In this document: positions 1 to 9,335 of the stretch, piece after piece
Layout: every line of letters starts with the position of its first letter
How positions within the stretch are numbered: the stretch's first letter is position 1
Source: an uncultured Flavobacteriia bacterium
Lineage (GTDB): Bacteria > Bacteroidota > Bacteroidia > Flavobacteriales_D > Crocinitomicaceae
Direction of reading: 5' to 3'
NCBI GenBank assembly: GCA_903873915.1
Contig: CAIQQH010000008.1
Coordinates: 24,844 to 88,843 of the forward strand
DNA: 64,000 bases
Notes under the pieces: model-generated
What the model saw: the letters and a program-made list of their open reading frames with translations, nothing else
Told to the model about the DNA's origin: nothing
Databases searched by the model: none
Translations under genes and position numbers: made by a program

Positions 1-1234
1 GAAGTTCTGCTATTTTTTTGTGGTCCAAATAAATGTTTTGATTCTCTTCACACAAAACCAATGGAGCACCAAATTTTTCAGCACTCGCCTTTTTCAACAA
101 TTCAAGTGGCTCTTTGACGAACATGTAACCGCCAGGCAACTTTTTATCGACCAAATATTGAGGCACAGGAACCACCGCATGGTCAGCCGTTAAGAACAAT
201 ACAAATCCATCTTTGCCATATTGTTTTTCTAAGCTACAAATCAATCGTGCAATCTCAATGTCCAATCGCAAGTACATATCTTCCAATTCAACTGAGCGCA
301 AACCAAACGAATGTCCGGCAATGTCGGGGGTAGAATAGGAAATACAGAGCATGTCGGTTTGGTTATCCGCACCAAGATTCTCTGAAGACATGGCTTGTAA
401 GGCGAAATTTGTTAGGTAAGTATTGGCAAAAGGTGTTGCCGTAAAAAGGGAGAAGTTGTTTTTTCCAGCAGCGAGTGAAGAAGCATTCATTTGCCCTAAA
501 TCATAGGGAAATGTAGGGGTTGTCTTCCCTGAAAGAACTTGTTCGTAGGGAGAATCATCGGGCCCTGACGCCGTGTAACTTGAGATATCGTAGAGTGTAT
601 TCCACGACTGTTTCATGTACTTTTCCGCGTTGTCACTGGCATTAAAGTCCTGCACCCATTTGGGCAATTCACTTTTAAAAAACGTACTTGTGATGAATTT
701 CCCTGTCGCATAATCAAACCAATACGAGCCATCGCTCAAATGTCCACCTGGCAAAATGGCACTGCGGTCCTTGATGGAAATGGAAACCACTTTTGCACTT
801 GGATACGTCATTTTGAGTTGATCCGTTATGGTGTAAGTTTTTAAATTTTTTGGTGAACACATGCCGCCAGAAGCACTTGTTCCTACAGACTTCTCTGTTG
901 AGTCATAGACACAATTCAATACTTTTCCTGAGTTGCGGTCATACCATTCATTCCCAACAATCCCATGATTCGCTGGTGTAGTACCTGTGTAAATACTGGC
1001 ATGCCCAGGTCCAGTAAATGTTGGAACATAATTGTATAGCGTTGTGCGGCAGTTGGTGCCATTTTTCATAATTTTCCTGAACCCATTTTCTCCAAAGCGC
1101 TCTTGATAGCGATAGAGGTATTCGTAACACATTTGGTCCACTACGATTCCAACAACAAGTTTGGGTTGTTCTGATTTTTGATTGAAGGCAAAAAGTGGTA
1201 AACTAAGTGCTATATAAACGAGCAGATTTTTCAT
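1..1234 (-). CDS. PafA-type alkaline phosphatase, partial (C-terminus outside window)
   Basis: This minus-strand gene starts at ATG 1234 and runs off the window, so only about 411 N-terminal codons are seen; it is absent from the ORF track because it is open-ended. A signal peptide (MKNLLVYIALSLPLFAF) is followed by DQMCYEYLYRY, the nucleophile region PTFTGPGHASIYTG and GNEWYDRNSG, and further on by LTADHA, a metal-ligand motif. These are hallmarks of the alkaline phosphatase superfamily branch that contains PafA, which uses a Thr nucleophile (the Thr before GPGH here) and two zinc ions to hydrolyse phosphate monoesters in the periplasm. It is divergent from miaE with an 80-bp gap. The family call is firm; substrate preference is inferred. 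Confidence 0.85.
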   Translation of the reverse strand, partial: MKNLLVYIALSLPLFAFNQKSEQPKLVVGIVVDQMCYEYLYRYQERFGENGFRKIMKNGTNCRTTLYNYVPTFTGPGHASIYTGTTPANHGIVGNEWYDRNSGKVLNCVYDSTEKSVGTSASGGMCSPKNLKTYTITDQLKMTYPSAKVVSISIKDRSAILPGGHLSDGSYWFDYATGKFITSTFFKSELPKWVQDFNASDNAEKYMKQSWNTLYDISSYTASGPDDSPYEQVLSGKTTPTFPYDLGQMNASSLAAGKNNFSLFTATPFANTYLTNFALQAMSSENLGADNQTDMLCISYSTPDIAGHSFGLRSVELEDMYLRLDIEIARLICSLEKQYGKDGFVLFLTADHAVVPVPQYLVDKKLPGGYMFVKEPLELLKKASAEKFGAPLVLCEENQNIYLDHKKIAEL

Positions 1235-1293
1235 GCGATAAAATTTGATGTTTAAAATTAGTCAAAGCAATACATTCGCGTTCAATTCACCAT

Positions 1294-1301
1294 TAACTTT
1301 G
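1294..1301 (+). promoter_or_regulatory. Bacteroidota -7 box for miaE
   Basis: TAACTTTG matches the TAnnTTTG consensus used by the Bacteroidota primary sigma factor. It predicts a transcript start near 1307, which leaves only a few bases before ATG 1314 and about 22 before ATG 1329, so the second ATG may be the real start. No clear -33 TTTG is visible. Confidence 0.45.
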
Positions 1302-1313
1302 CAATAAAAAAAG

Positions 1314-1904
1314 ATGCTCGGATTGAAAATGGCAACTGATCCTCGATGGGTAAATCTCGTCGAAAAGAACATTCAAGAAATTCTCATTGACCATGCGTTT
1401 TGTGAGCAAAAGGCTGCAAGCAATGCTATTTCGATGATTGTGCAATACCCGCAATACCCAGATTTAGTAGATGCCATGACGGCCATTTGCCAAGAAGAGA
1501 TGGAGCATTTCCACATGGTACATCAAAAACTTCAAGAACGAGGATTCACCCTAGGGTTTGAGCGCAAAGACCCCTATGTACATGATTTATCTGATTATTT
1601 AAAAAAGTCCAAAAATACGGGGTCACGCGCCAGCCATTTTGTCAATCAGATGTTGTTTGCTGCAATGATTGAGGCGCGCAGCTGCGAGCGGTTTAAAATA
1701 CTCTCAGAAGAAATAAACGATGAGGACTTGCGAGCATTCTATCGATCACTGATGGAAAGTGAAGCAAGGCATTATACAACCTTCTTGGGGTTTGCACGAA
1801 AATATGGCGAAGGAATTCCTGTGGAAGAGCGTTGGAACGACTTCTTAGAATTTGAATCTTCTCTGATGGAGAAGTATGGTAAAAATGAAACGATGCACGG
1901 ATAA
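1314..1904 (+). CDS. miaE: tRNA-(ms2io6A)-hydroxylase MiaE
   Basis: The 196-residue product matches the ferritin-like diiron monooxygenase MiaE, which hydroxylates the isopentenyl chain of ms2i6A at tRNA position 37. The diiron ligands are visible as E31 (CEQKA), E62xxH65 (QEEMEHFH), E120 (IEARS) and E150xxH153 (ESEARHY). Length is usual for the family. Starts at 1314 (MLGLKMATD) and 1329 (MATDPRW) are both possible; the promoter position favours 1329. It is monocistronic and convergent with the M14 peptidase gene. Its substrate is made by MiaB, whose gene lies at 60458 in the same window, so the pathway is complete apart from MiaA, which is not seen here. Confidence 0.88.
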   Translation: MLGLKMATDPRWVNLVEKNIQEILIDHAFCEQKAASNAISMIVQYPQYPDLVDAMTAICQEEMEHFHMVHQKLQERGFTLGFERKDPYVHDLSDYLKKSKNTGSRASHFVNQMLFAAMIEARSCERFKILSEEINDEDLRAFYRSLMESEARHYTTFLGFARKYGEGIPVEERWNDFLEFESSLMEKYGKNETMHG

Positions 1905-1931
1905 AAAAAGGGCGAATGTATATCCGCCCTT
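1903..1931 (-). terminator. Intrinsic terminator of the M14 peptidase gene
   Basis: The 7-bp stem AAGGGCG/CGCCCTT lies between the convergent genes. On the minus strand it is followed by a run of seven T, so it fits the peptidase transcript best; on the plus strand the T-run is poor, and it may act weakly for miaE. Confidence 0.7.
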
Positions 1932-1954
1932 CCAATATTATTTGTTGTATTTCC

Positions 1955-4792
1955 TTAGAGCACTGCAAATTTGAGTTGTCCTACTTTTCCGTTTTTCACC
2001 GTTTGAAGGTAGAATACTCCGCTACTTACATGCTCGAGTTCAATCAAATGAGTGCTTGTCACAATATTCTGCGACAAAACAACCTTCCCATTCATATCGT
2101 ATACTTTTAATTCTTGTCCAATTTCTAAACCTGAAACAATAAACTGACCATTGTTCGGGTTAGGCATCATTTTCACTCCATTGTAAATCAAATTGTCGAT
2201 CGACGCACAATCTTGAACAGAAAGCACCAATGTAGATGTTCCGACACAACCGTTAGCATCAGTGAATGTCGCTGTTAATGTTTGATTGCCCAATCCCGAA
2301 ATTATTGGATCAAATGATGCACCTGAAACACCTACCCCAGTAACGATCGTGTTCGCAGGCGATACTGTCAATTGAATTGTTCCATCATTGATACAAACAA
2401 TGTTGTTTGCTGCAGAACTTACAATTGTCACAACAGGTAAGGCATTCACTGTGATGTAGTTCGTCAATGTTGACGTGTTTGATCCTGCAGCATTCGTTAC
2501 AGTCAATGTTACAGTATATGTACCTGGAGTGGCGTAAACATGCGAGGGTGACTGATTGGTAGCAGTAGTACCGTCACCAAAATCCCAAGCCCATGTTGTT
2601 GGTTGATTCGCTGAAAGGTCATTGAATAATACTGTGCTATTGATACAAACAGAAGCAGACGACGTATTGAACGATGCCGTTGGTGCTACGACTTGTCCCG
2701 CATCATTAAACATAATTTTGAAGTCGTCGAAATAGAAGCCATCCCCAGTTGTACCATTGTCAGACCCCAATTTGAATCGCACTTTAATCACCTGTCCGAT
2801 GTAATCGCTTAAGCTAATCTCCTCAAGCACCCAATTCGACTGCACACCTTCGTAGACAGGTTGATTGTTGGGTTGAACGCTTCCGTTTGCGTTTGTGCCA
2901 GGCACTGTATAGTTTCCACATTGACCAATCCATGTTGTTCCACCGTCTGTCGATACTTGAAATTGCACGTAATCGTAATCTGCTTCAATGTTCCATTTTG
3001 CGAAATACGAAATCCCTGCAGAAATGGCATTGGTCAAATCGATATTGGGAACATACGAATATGTTTTTGATGCGACGTTATTCGCATAGTTACCTGTTGG
3101 GCTGTCTGTGTAAGATGTTGAGGCAGAAACGAAGGTGGAAGTCGTTGTTCCCCATGTTCCCGTCCAGTTGGCATTCGAACCGTCTTCAATCACCTGAACA
3201 GTAAGTGCACCATAGGTTTTAACAATGGTATCTTTCTTTACCCACATTCCATTGTCGGTTTTCAAAATGTACTTGATTTGATCGCCATATTGTATTGCCG
3301 GATTCAACACGTAAGATATTGCACCTGAAGTATTCGTCATCAAAGGAACATTGTACACCATTGGCGCACCGACAGACTGGACGTTCAACAAGGGTTGAAT
3401 GGATACCGTAATTGCACCATTTTCACGCCCTAAGCGTTGTGCAGTGTGAGAAAAATTACCTGTTAATGTTGCCACCGTTGAAGGATCGGCATCTTTCACA
3501 ACCAAGTACTTTCGGCTGATGTGTGCAAGCACTAAATTCGGGAACATCATGTCTTTGCAGGTAGCATCGATTTCAGATGAAGGTTGCCAAAACGCAGTTC
3601 CCACCTCTGGGGTATGCACAAACATGGTGTCTTTTACACCGACACCAATGTCCAATTTGTACATGTAATCGTCTGAATCACCCGATGCTGGGTAGAGCGC
3701 TGAACTTTTCATTGCCGTATATCCGTTGTACTGCACCATGTGGTTTGTTTCCGCTTGGAAATAGTTGTGGTGTGGTGCAAATTCGGCAGTTGTTGTTCCG
3801 ATTGGGAACAAGATGTCTTTGGCATAAGTGTGAGCATTGAAGGCAGAAATAAAGTGGTTGTTTTGTACCAACCATCTGATTGCTTGTACTTCAGGCTCAG
3901 AATAAGCCGCAGTTCCGCAATAGGTATCATTGCTTGTGGTTGTGCTCGTCCCTGTTGTCCCCCAGCCATAGCCGTAATTACGATTTAAGTCAACTCCATA
4001 AACTCCACCACCATTGTTGCGGCGATTCTTTCGCCACATACCTCCTCCGTTCGCATTGGTTGATTCATTGTAGAGGTATCCATCCACGTTTATGCATGGC
4101 ACAAAGTACAACTGCATGTTGTCAACGATGTATTTCACCTCATCATTGGTGTTGTAGTTTTCGAGCATGTACCACATGAAGAAAACCGTTTCCATCAAAC
4201 TCATTGGTTCACGTGCATGGTGAATTGCCGTGTAAAGCACCTTGGTCTCTGTACTTTCGTCAGTGTTTGGATTGTCAGAAATTCGCACATAATAAATTGG
4301 GCGATTCTCACGGGAGAGAAACGTTGAGATAGGCGCTTTTGTGGTAATTAAATTTGGATAAAGCGTTGCCATTTGATCCAATTCGGCAAGCATCTCGTTG
4401 TATTTGAGATAGCCTCCCATTGTTCCTTGGTTGAAGTTTGTTGGGGTCGCAGGATTAAATCCAGTGCTTCCACCATTTCCTCCTGCACAAGTTGCATTTT
4501 TGGGTACATACCCACTTGGGTCTGACATGTGTTCAATGTAATAGGCTTGAACATCCTCAATCAACACTTCATAATCGAAGTTGTTTTCATTCATAATTGC
4601 TATTTCCAGATTGGAGAAATCGGAAATAAAGAATACACCTTCCTTGTAGGTGCCATGGTCTACTGTAACACCAAGATCACCCAAGCGCTTCAATTCTAGC
4701 GCATCGGCAAAAACTTTGATGCGTGAATAAGAAGATTGAGAAAAGCTGATTGTACTTAAAACAGTAAAAAGGAGAGTTATTAGTTTTTTCAT
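1955..4792 (-). CDS. Secreted M14 zinc carboxypeptidase with PKD domain and T9SS type A sorting domain
   Basis: The ORF track starts at TTG 4801; ATG 4792 (MKKLITLLFTVLSTISFSQ) gives a proper signal peptide and is preferred. The catalytic M14 domain (about residues 100-430) shows HHAREP (zinc His and Glu), the substrate-binding stretch GVDLNRNYGYGWG, the third zinc ligand in FNAHTYAKDILFP, and the general base in HTPEVGTAFW. A jelly-roll-like region follows, then a PKD domain (TWAWDFGDGTTA and HVYATPGTYTVTLTV), then a C-terminal MMPNPNNGQFIVSG...LKVYDMNGKVV type A sorting domain. It is therefore predicted to be exported by the T9SS encoded at 50-56 kb and to trim peptides outside the cell. 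Exact specificity (carboxypeptidase A- or B-like) is not evident. Confidence 0.9.
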   Translation of the reverse strand: MKKLITLLFTVLSTISFSQSSYSRIKVFADALELKRLGDLGVTVDHGTYKEGVFFISDFSNLEIAIMNENNFDYEVLIEDVQAYYIEHMSDPSGYVPKNATCAGGNGGSTGFNPATPTNFNQGTMGGYLKYNEMLAELDQMATLYPNLITTKAPISTFLSRENRPIYYVRISDNPNTDESTETKVLYTAIHHAREPMSLMETVFFMWYMLENYNTNDEVKYIVDNMQLYFVPCINVDGYLYNESTNANGGGMWRKNRRNNGGGVYGVDLNRNYGYGWGTTGTSTTTSNDTYCGTAAYSEPEVQAIRWLVQNNHFISAFNAHTYAKDILFPIGTTTAEFAPHHNYFQAETNHMVQYNGYTAMKSSALYPASGDSDDYMYKLDIGVGVKDTMFVHTPEVGTAFWQPSSEIDATCKDMMFPNLVLAHISRKYLVVKDADPSTVATLTGNFSHTAQRLGRENGAITVSIQPLLNVQSVGAPMVYNVPLMTNTSGAISYVLNPAIQYGDQIKYILKTDNGMWVKKDTIVKTYGALTVQVIEDGSNANWTGTWGTTTSTFVSASTSYTDSPTGNYANNVASKTYSYVPNIDLTNAISAGISYFAKWNIEADYDYVQFQVSTDGGTTWIGQCGNYTVPGTNANGSVQPNNQPVYEGVQSNWVLEEISLSDYIGQVIKVRFKLGSDNGTTGDGFYFDDFKIMFNDAGQVVAPTASFNTSSASVCINSTVLFNDLSANQPTTWAWDFGDGTTATNQSPSHVYATPGTYTVTLTVTNAAGSNTSTLTNYITVNALPVVTIVSSAANNIVCINDGTIQLTVSPANTIVTGVGVSGASFDPIISGLGNQTLTATFTDANGCVGTSTLVLSVQDCASIDNLIYNGVKMMPNPNNGQFIVSGLEIGQELKVYDMNGKVVLSQNIVTSTHLIELEHVSSGVFYLQTVKNGKVGQLKFAVL

Positions 4793-5005
4793 TTCTGGCA
4801 AAGTTTGCAGCCAATTTACTGCTTTTTTTATCCATACAGCACTAGTTTTTTATTTACTTACCAAGCCATTTAAAAGCCTTTAAACTAAACACCTAATAAA
4901 CAGGAATTAAAACACTTAAATTGATGCCGACATGATCAATAAATTACTTTTCAATGATACATTTCACAATGACTGAGAAGACAAGATTATGTCAACATAA
5001 AAGTC

Positions 5006-5013
5006 TATTTTTG
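5006..5013 (+). promoter_or_regulatory. Bacteroidota -7 box for sppA
   Basis: TATTTTTG matches TAnnTTTG and lies 16 bp before the sppA ATG. No convincing -33 TTTG element is found at the usual spacing. Confidence 0.4.
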
Positions 5014-5029
5014 ATAAAAATTCTAAGCT

Positions 5030-6826
5030 ATGACTGAAAATAAAATCACCTTCGGAAAAATCTTTTGGCCGAGTTTATTGGCCATATTCATCATGTCCAT
5101 CATTGGGTTGTTCATTTTTGTATTGATCATCGGCGGAATCATTGGGAGTTTTGGTGAATTCGGTCCAAAACCATTGTCCATTAAAAACAACACCGTATTG
5201 CACATGACCTTAAACGGTGAGATTGCAGAAAAGTCAAGTAGTACGTTTGATCCAACTTCATTTAACTTGAACCGTACGATTGGCTTGAGCGACCTGCTTT
5301 TTGGCATTGAAACAGCAAAAAACGACGAGAAGGTAAAGGGAATTTTCCTTGAAGTAGGTGATTTAAATTGCGGGTATTCCAGCACGCGCGAGATTCGTCA
5401 AGCACTCATTGATTTTAAATCATCTGGAAAATTTATCGTTGCCTATAATGCGGGGGAGGTCATTACGCAAAAAGAGTATTATTTAAGTTCTGTTGCCAAC
5501 GAAGTGTATGCGTTTCCATCCTCAGCAATGGAGTTTTTTGGACTCGGTGCTGAGCTCATGTATTTCAAAAACACCTTGGATAAATTGGATGTTGAAGTGG
5601 AAATTATCCGCGGAAGCAACAATGATTTTAAAAGTGCAGTGGAGCCGTTTTTTCGCACGGACATGAGTGATTCTAGTCGTGTTCAAATTGAGCGTTATCT
5701 GACATCTATGTGGGAAGATATTCGACAGGACATTTCAACGGAGCGACAAGTATCCATTCTAAAGTTGAACGATATTGCAGAAAATGCTAGCATAAGAAGA
5801 GCCAACGATGCTGTTAAACTCAAGCTCATTGATGGTGTAATGTACAGAGATGAGGTCATCGATTTGATATCGAAGAAAATTGGCTTAGACCAAGGTGAGG
5901 AACCAGAATTTCAAGCATTTGAAAAGTATGCGCGCAAAAAATTCTATTCGGAGCAAACATTGACCAAAAAAGATGACCCCAATATTGCTGTCATTTTAGC
6001 AGAAGGTGAAATCTCTACCGATGGTGATGGCTTAAGCTCCAAAGAAATCTGTAAGTTATTTCAAGCGGTACGTAAAAACAGTTCAATTAAAACCGTTGTT
6101 TTCCGTGTCAATAGTCCAGGTGGAAGCGCATTGGCAAGTGATGAAATTTGGCGGGAAGTGGTCTTGACAAATAAAACAAAGAAAGTCATTGTATCCATGG
6201 GTGATGTCGCTGCTTCTGGCGGGTATTACGTTTCGGCTCCAGGAACATTGATCTTTGCTGAACCGACGACAATCACGGGATCCATCGGTGTTTTTGGAAT
6301 GATTCCCTACGTTGGGAAAATGCTTGAAAACAAATTGGGCATCACCTTCGATCGAGCTGGAACAAACGCCCATTCGATCATGTCACTCATGAAGAAACTG
6401 ACACCTGAAGAGTTGAAAATGATTCAAAAAGAAGTTGACTACACCTATATGGAATTCCTAAATCGTGTTTCTGTCGGGCGAAATTTATCTGTTGAACAAG
6501 TGAACATGATTGCGCGAGGACGTGTGTGGACAGGCAGAGATGCACTTGAAATAGGCCTTGTCGACCGCTTAGGAGGTCTTTATGATGCGATTCAATTTGC
6601 CTCTAAAAAAGCGGGTATCAAAGACAAAAAAGTATTGTATTATCCCTTGAAAGAAGAAGACATGTGGCAAGAATTACTTGAGGACTATGAAGAAGACAAT
6701 GGAAATCTGGTGATGACACGAAGCAAGCTACCGGAGGTTCTTAGCTCTTCGTACGAATCATTGTTGCGTATGAGCAATCGATTTGGAATTCAAATGCGTT
6801 TACCTTACGAAATTACTATCCATTAA
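5030..6826 (+). CDS. sppA: Signal peptide peptidase SppA, 67-kDa type
   Basis: The 598-residue product is a membrane-bound Ser/Lys protease that degrades cleaved signal peptides. One N-terminal transmembrane helix (about residues 12-38) is followed by two tandem ClpP-fold halves as in the 67K type. The catalytic lysine sits in FKSAVEPFFR (K201) in the first half and the nucleophilic serine in VAASGGYYVSAPG (S396) in the second. TGSIGVFG follows. Length is normal. It is a single gene, convergent with the next gene, the stop codons overlapping by 4 bp. Confidence 0.93.
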   Translation: MTENKITFGKIFWPSLLAIFIMSIIGLFIFVLIIGGIIGSFGEFGPKPLSIKNNTVLHMTLNGEIAEKSSSTFDPTSFNLNRTIGLSDLLFGIETAKNDEKVKGIFLEVGDLNCGYSSTREIRQALIDFKSSGKFIVAYNAGEVITQKEYYLSSVANEVYAFPSSAMEFFGLGAELMYFKNTLDKLDVEVEIIRGSNNDFKSAVEPFFRTDMSDSSRVQIERYLTSMWEDIRQDISTERQVSILKLNDIAENASIRRANDAVKLKLIDGVMYRDEVIDLISKKIGLDQGEEPEFQAFEKYARKKFYSEQTLTKKDDPNIAVILAEGEISTDGDGLSSKEICKLFQAVRKNSSIKTVVFRVNSPGGSALASDEIWREVVLTNKTKKVIVSMGDVAASGGYYVSAPGTLIFAEPTTITGSIGVFGMIPYVGKMLENKLGITFDRAGTNAHSIMSLMKKLTPEELKMIQKEVDYTYMEFLNRVSVGRNLSVEQVNMIARGRVWTGRDALEIGLVDRLGGLYDAIQFASKKAGIKDKKVLYYPLKEEDMWQELLEDYEEDNGNLVMTRSKLPEVLSSSYESLLRMSNRFGIQMRLPYEITIH

Positions 6827-7533
6827 CCATTGTTTCTACGGCGATAATTCCGTTTTTTACTGGTCCAATTGTACTGACGTTTTTTGCTAAAATTACTCTT
6901 GTAAACGGGTTTTATTCGATAAACCAATCCTACCGTATGTTGTACATAATCCGTTTTGGATGTCCAAATGTTACTTACCAAACCAAGTTTCCCTGCTGTT
7001 TGAAAGCGCAAGCCCCAACTTTTGGAAAACCATAAATTTACACCCAAGCTTAGACTGACCATTGGTGTCAGTGGTGCTGACATTGTTTGTCGGTAGGTCA
7101 TTCCAGCTCCAAAAGCAAAATACAGATCCAACCATTGGGCATAATAAGCCATACGCGGCAAAAAACTGTATTTAAACGAAGCATCTGCAGCGGCAAAAAC
7201 TCCTTTTACCCCAGTTGAGTCATTGATCAACTTTGAAGTCGAGTAGCGGTTGTAGGAAAGAGCTCCATCAAAACTCCACCCTTTCTTTAAGTACTTATCC
7301 ATTGACAAGGTCGTTGGATAATAAAGATAATTCCACGAGTTTTTATAATCGAGCAGTTTAGAAAATGCCAGTCCATCATCATCGACGACGTTCCATCCAA
7401 GGCCAATCATCCATCGATATGGATCATTTTTTCGACGAAGATATTGCGATTGAGCATTTGCAGGAGCCATCCACCCACACAGACAAAGTGTGACAAGAAG
7501 GAAAGCAAATTTTCTTGTGTTCAATCTCGACAT
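6823..7533 (-). CDS. Putative outer-membrane beta-barrel protein
   Basis: The product is not assigned to a named family. ATG 7533 (MSRLNTRKFAFLLVTLCLCG) is preferred to the track start because it puts a signal peptide at the N-terminus, cleaved after ANAQS. The rest (about 200 residues) alternates short hydrophobic and polar stretches rich in Tyr, Trp and Gly (GWSFDGALSYNRYS, YAQWLDLYFAFGAG, SLSLGVNLWF), as in small 8-strand barrels. The last 25 residues are very basic (KKRQYNWTSKKRNYRRRNNG), which is unusual for a barrel C-terminus. It is convergent with sppA, and the trigger factor gene lies upstream behind a terminator, so it is likely monocistronic. Confidence 0.6.
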   Translation of the reverse strand: MSRLNTRKFAFLLVTLCLCGWMAPANAQSQYLRRKNDPYRWMIGLGWNVVDDDGLAFSKLLDYKNSWNYLYYPTTLSMDKYLKKGWSFDGALSYNRYSTSKLINDSTGVKGVFAAADASFKYSFLPRMAYYAQWLDLYFAFGAGMTYRQTMSAPLTPMVSLSLGVNLWFSKSWGLRFQTAGKLGLVSNIWTSKTDYVQHTVGLVYRIKPVYKSNFSKKRQYNWTSKKRNYRRRNNG

Positions 7534-7581
7534 AAATTCTTGTTCTCGATGATTTAATGATTGCAAAGGTAAGGAAGTCCA

Positions 7582-7615
7582 TGAAAAAAAGAAGCCCCCG
7601 AAAATTCGAGGGCTT
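7582..7615 (-). terminator. Intrinsic terminator of tig
   Basis: On the minus strand AAGCCCTCG-AATTTT-CGGGGGCTT forms a 9-bp stem with one G-T wobble, followed by CTTTTTTTC. It lies 17 bp after the tig stop codon. Confidence 0.8.
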
Positions 7616-7631
7616 GCACTACATATTTTAA

Positions 7632-8984
7632 TTATTTCGAAGCGAGCTCAACGAAGTCATCGTAAGAAATTTCTTTCTCCGACAATTTCACGGTGCTTTT
7701 AAAATAATCTGTTAATTTTTGCTCTGCGAGCATGTCGTAAATTCGAGTTGCTTCCTCTTTGTTTCCAAGAACTTGAAGAGCTGATTGCGTCAATTCGTTA
7801 TCGTCAGGCGCAGGAATTCCGTACTGCGCATAATTGCTCACCAACAATCCTTTTGTGAACTGGATTACCTCTTGATTATCCAACTTGATTTCGTTGTTTT
7901 TGAAGATACTTGTTTGTATCAATTGCCATTTTAAGCTTTTCGCATAGCCCTCGTATTCTGCAGTCAATTGTTCGTCAGAAATTGGTTTATCATTGGACAA
8001 TTTAATCCAGCGCTTCAAGAATGCATCCGGCAATTGAATGGCCGTTTTCTCCAACAACTCATCATAAATCGTGCGTGTCAACAAGCGATCTGAATCATTT
8101 GCAAACATATTCCGAAGATCAGCAGCAATGCGTTCTTTCAATTCTTTTTCAGACGAAATAGCACCTTCACCAAACAAACGGTCAAAAAGTTCTTGATTGA
8201 GTTCAGCCGCTTCCATGTGTTTGATCTCATTGATGGTCATTTGGAATTGATCAGAGATAGTATCCAATGCAGATTCTTGGATACCAAGCATTGATGCCGT
8301 ATCGCTTCCACCGCGAGAAACATGCGCTGGATTTACACGAACTTTGTCTCCAATTGCTTTGCCCTCTAATCCTTTTTTCGTCTCAGCATCCTTCACAAAT
8401 TCCATGGAGATGGTTGAAGAATGAAGAATTCCTCCTTCTTTAATTTCTCCCTCTGCATTTAGTTCAACGAATTGTGCCAAGATCATGTCTTTTTCCCCAA
8501 CAGTATCTGATGAGATTAGCTTACCATAGCGACGCGAAAGATCTTCGATTTGTTTTGAAATGAGCGCATCATCAATTTTCACTTTCACATGGTCGAATTT
8601 GCTTTTCGAAGACAAGGGAAGTTCAAATTTCGGGCTCAAGCCAATTTCAAACTGAAAAGTGAAATTTTCTGGTTTTTCAAAATTACCATCCACATCAGCT
8701 CCAGCTTTTGGAATAGGATTACCAAGAATATCGATTTTGTTCTCTGCGATAAACTTGTATAGACCATCGTTGACAATTTTATTCAACTCATCTGCAAGGA
8801 CGCCTTTTCCGTATTGCTTTTGCACAATTCCGAAAGGCACATGACCCGGACGGAAACCAGGAATCTTTGCCGTTTTTCGGTGTTTTTCCAATGTTGATTT
8901 CACCTTGTCCTGATAATCTCCAGGCACGATTTCAACTTTCAACAATGCATTCAATGCATCGACATCTTGACGAGTTACATTCAT
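7632..8984 (-). CDS. tig: Trigger factor, ribosome-bound chaperone
   Basis: The 450-residue product has the ribosome-binding N-terminal domain with the signature KIPGFRPGHVP around residue 40, followed by GKGVLADELNK. The family has a central FKBP-like domain and a helical substrate-cradle C-terminal domain; the central part is hard to recognise here, as is common in Bacteroidota trigger factors. It binds nascent chains at the ribosome exit tunnel. It sits downstream of tRNA-Leu but is separated from it by a strong hairpin terminator, so it probably has its own promoter or depends on readthrough. Confidence 0.92.
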   Translation of the reverse strand: MNVTRQDVDALNALLKVEIVPGDYQDKVKSTLEKHRKTAKIPGFRPGHVPFGIVQKQYGKGVLADELNKIVNDGLYKFIAENKIDILGNPIPKAGADVDGNFEKPENFTFQFEIGLSPKFELPLSSKSKFDHVKVKIDDALISKQIEDLSRRYGKLISSDTVGEKDMILAQFVELNAEGEIKEGGILHSSTISMEFVKDAETKKGLEGKAIGDKVRVNPAHVSRGGSDTASMLGIQESALDTISDQFQMTINEIKHMEAAELNQELFDRLFGEGAISSEKELKERIAADLRNMFANDSDRLLTRTIYDELLEKTAIQLPDAFLKRWIKLSNDKPISDEQLTAEYEGYAKSLKWQLIQTSIFKNNEIKLDNQEVIQFTKGLLVSNYAQYGIPAPDDNELTQSALQVLGNKEEATRIYDMLAEQKLTDYFKSTVKLSEKEISYDDFVELASK

Positions 8985-9004
8985 TTTAATCTCATTTATA
9001 GCTT

Positions 9005-9041
9005 AAACAAAAATGGTCTCGCTTTTCAACGAGACCATTTT
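9005..9041 (-). terminator. Intrinsic terminator of tRNA-Leu
   Basis: A perfect 12-bp inverted repeat AAAATGGTCTCG/CGAGACCATTTT with an 8-nt loop begins 3 bp after the tRNA 3' end and is followed on the minus strand by TGTTT. It separates the tRNA from tig. Confidence 0.82.
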
Positions 9042-9044
9042 CAG

Positions 9045-9126
9045 TGCGGATGGAGGGACTCGAACCCGCATACCTCTCGGCACCAGATCCTAAGTCTGGC
9101 GTGTCTACCAATTTCACCACATCCGC
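9045..9126 (-). tRNA. tRNA-Leu(TAG)
   Basis: On the minus strand, GCGGATG pairs with CATCCGC as acceptor stem, GTGGTGAAATTGGTAGACAC forms the D arm, CCAGA-CTTAGGA-TCTGG forms the anticodon arm with anticodon TAG, a short variable arm follows, and GCGGGTTCGAGTCCCTC forms the T arm. The discriminator base is A and CCA is not encoded. The 82-nt length fits a class II tRNA-Leu. The ORF at 8967-9209 on the plus strand is a false translation of this gene. Confidence 0.95.
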
Positions 9127-9180
9127 AAATTTATTTCAAATTAGGAGGTCCGACTGACGCTACCTACCCTTTCGGGATTG

Positions 9181-9188
9181 CAAAGATA
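9181..9188 (-). promoter_or_regulatory. Likely -7 box for tRNA-Leu
   Basis: Read on the minus strand the sequence is TATCTTTG, matching TAnnTTTG, about 55 bp before the mature tRNA 5' end. A -33 element is not evident. Confidence 0.4.
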
Positions 9189-9309
9189 ATGGTTTTATTT
9201 AGAGAATGAAAAATCAACGCTGGAAAAAATGAATTTTGCCGTGAACACTTCTTTGTTTTTTTGTGGAAAAGTCGTGATAACTGAATTCACAGCGCATCGG
9301 TGTTCGATG

Positions 9310-9317
9310 TAAATTTG
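9310..9317 (+). promoter_or_regulatory. Bacteroidota -7 box for the flavin reductase gene
   Basis: TAAATTTG matches TAnnTTTG and lies 18 bp before the ATG at 9336. Confidence 0.42.
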
Positions 9318-9335
9318 TAGAATTCAATTTTATCA

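Noticed and set aside
2861-4179. Several 69-105-residue ORFs on the plus strand opposite the M14 peptidase
   Set aside because: They are rich in Cys, Arg, His and Leu in a shadow pattern and lie fully inside a well-supported gene.
8967-9209. 80-residue plus-strand ORF containing GWRDSNPHTSRHQ
   Set aside because: This is the known false translation of the antisense of a tRNA-Leu gene; the tRNA at 9045-9126 explains it.
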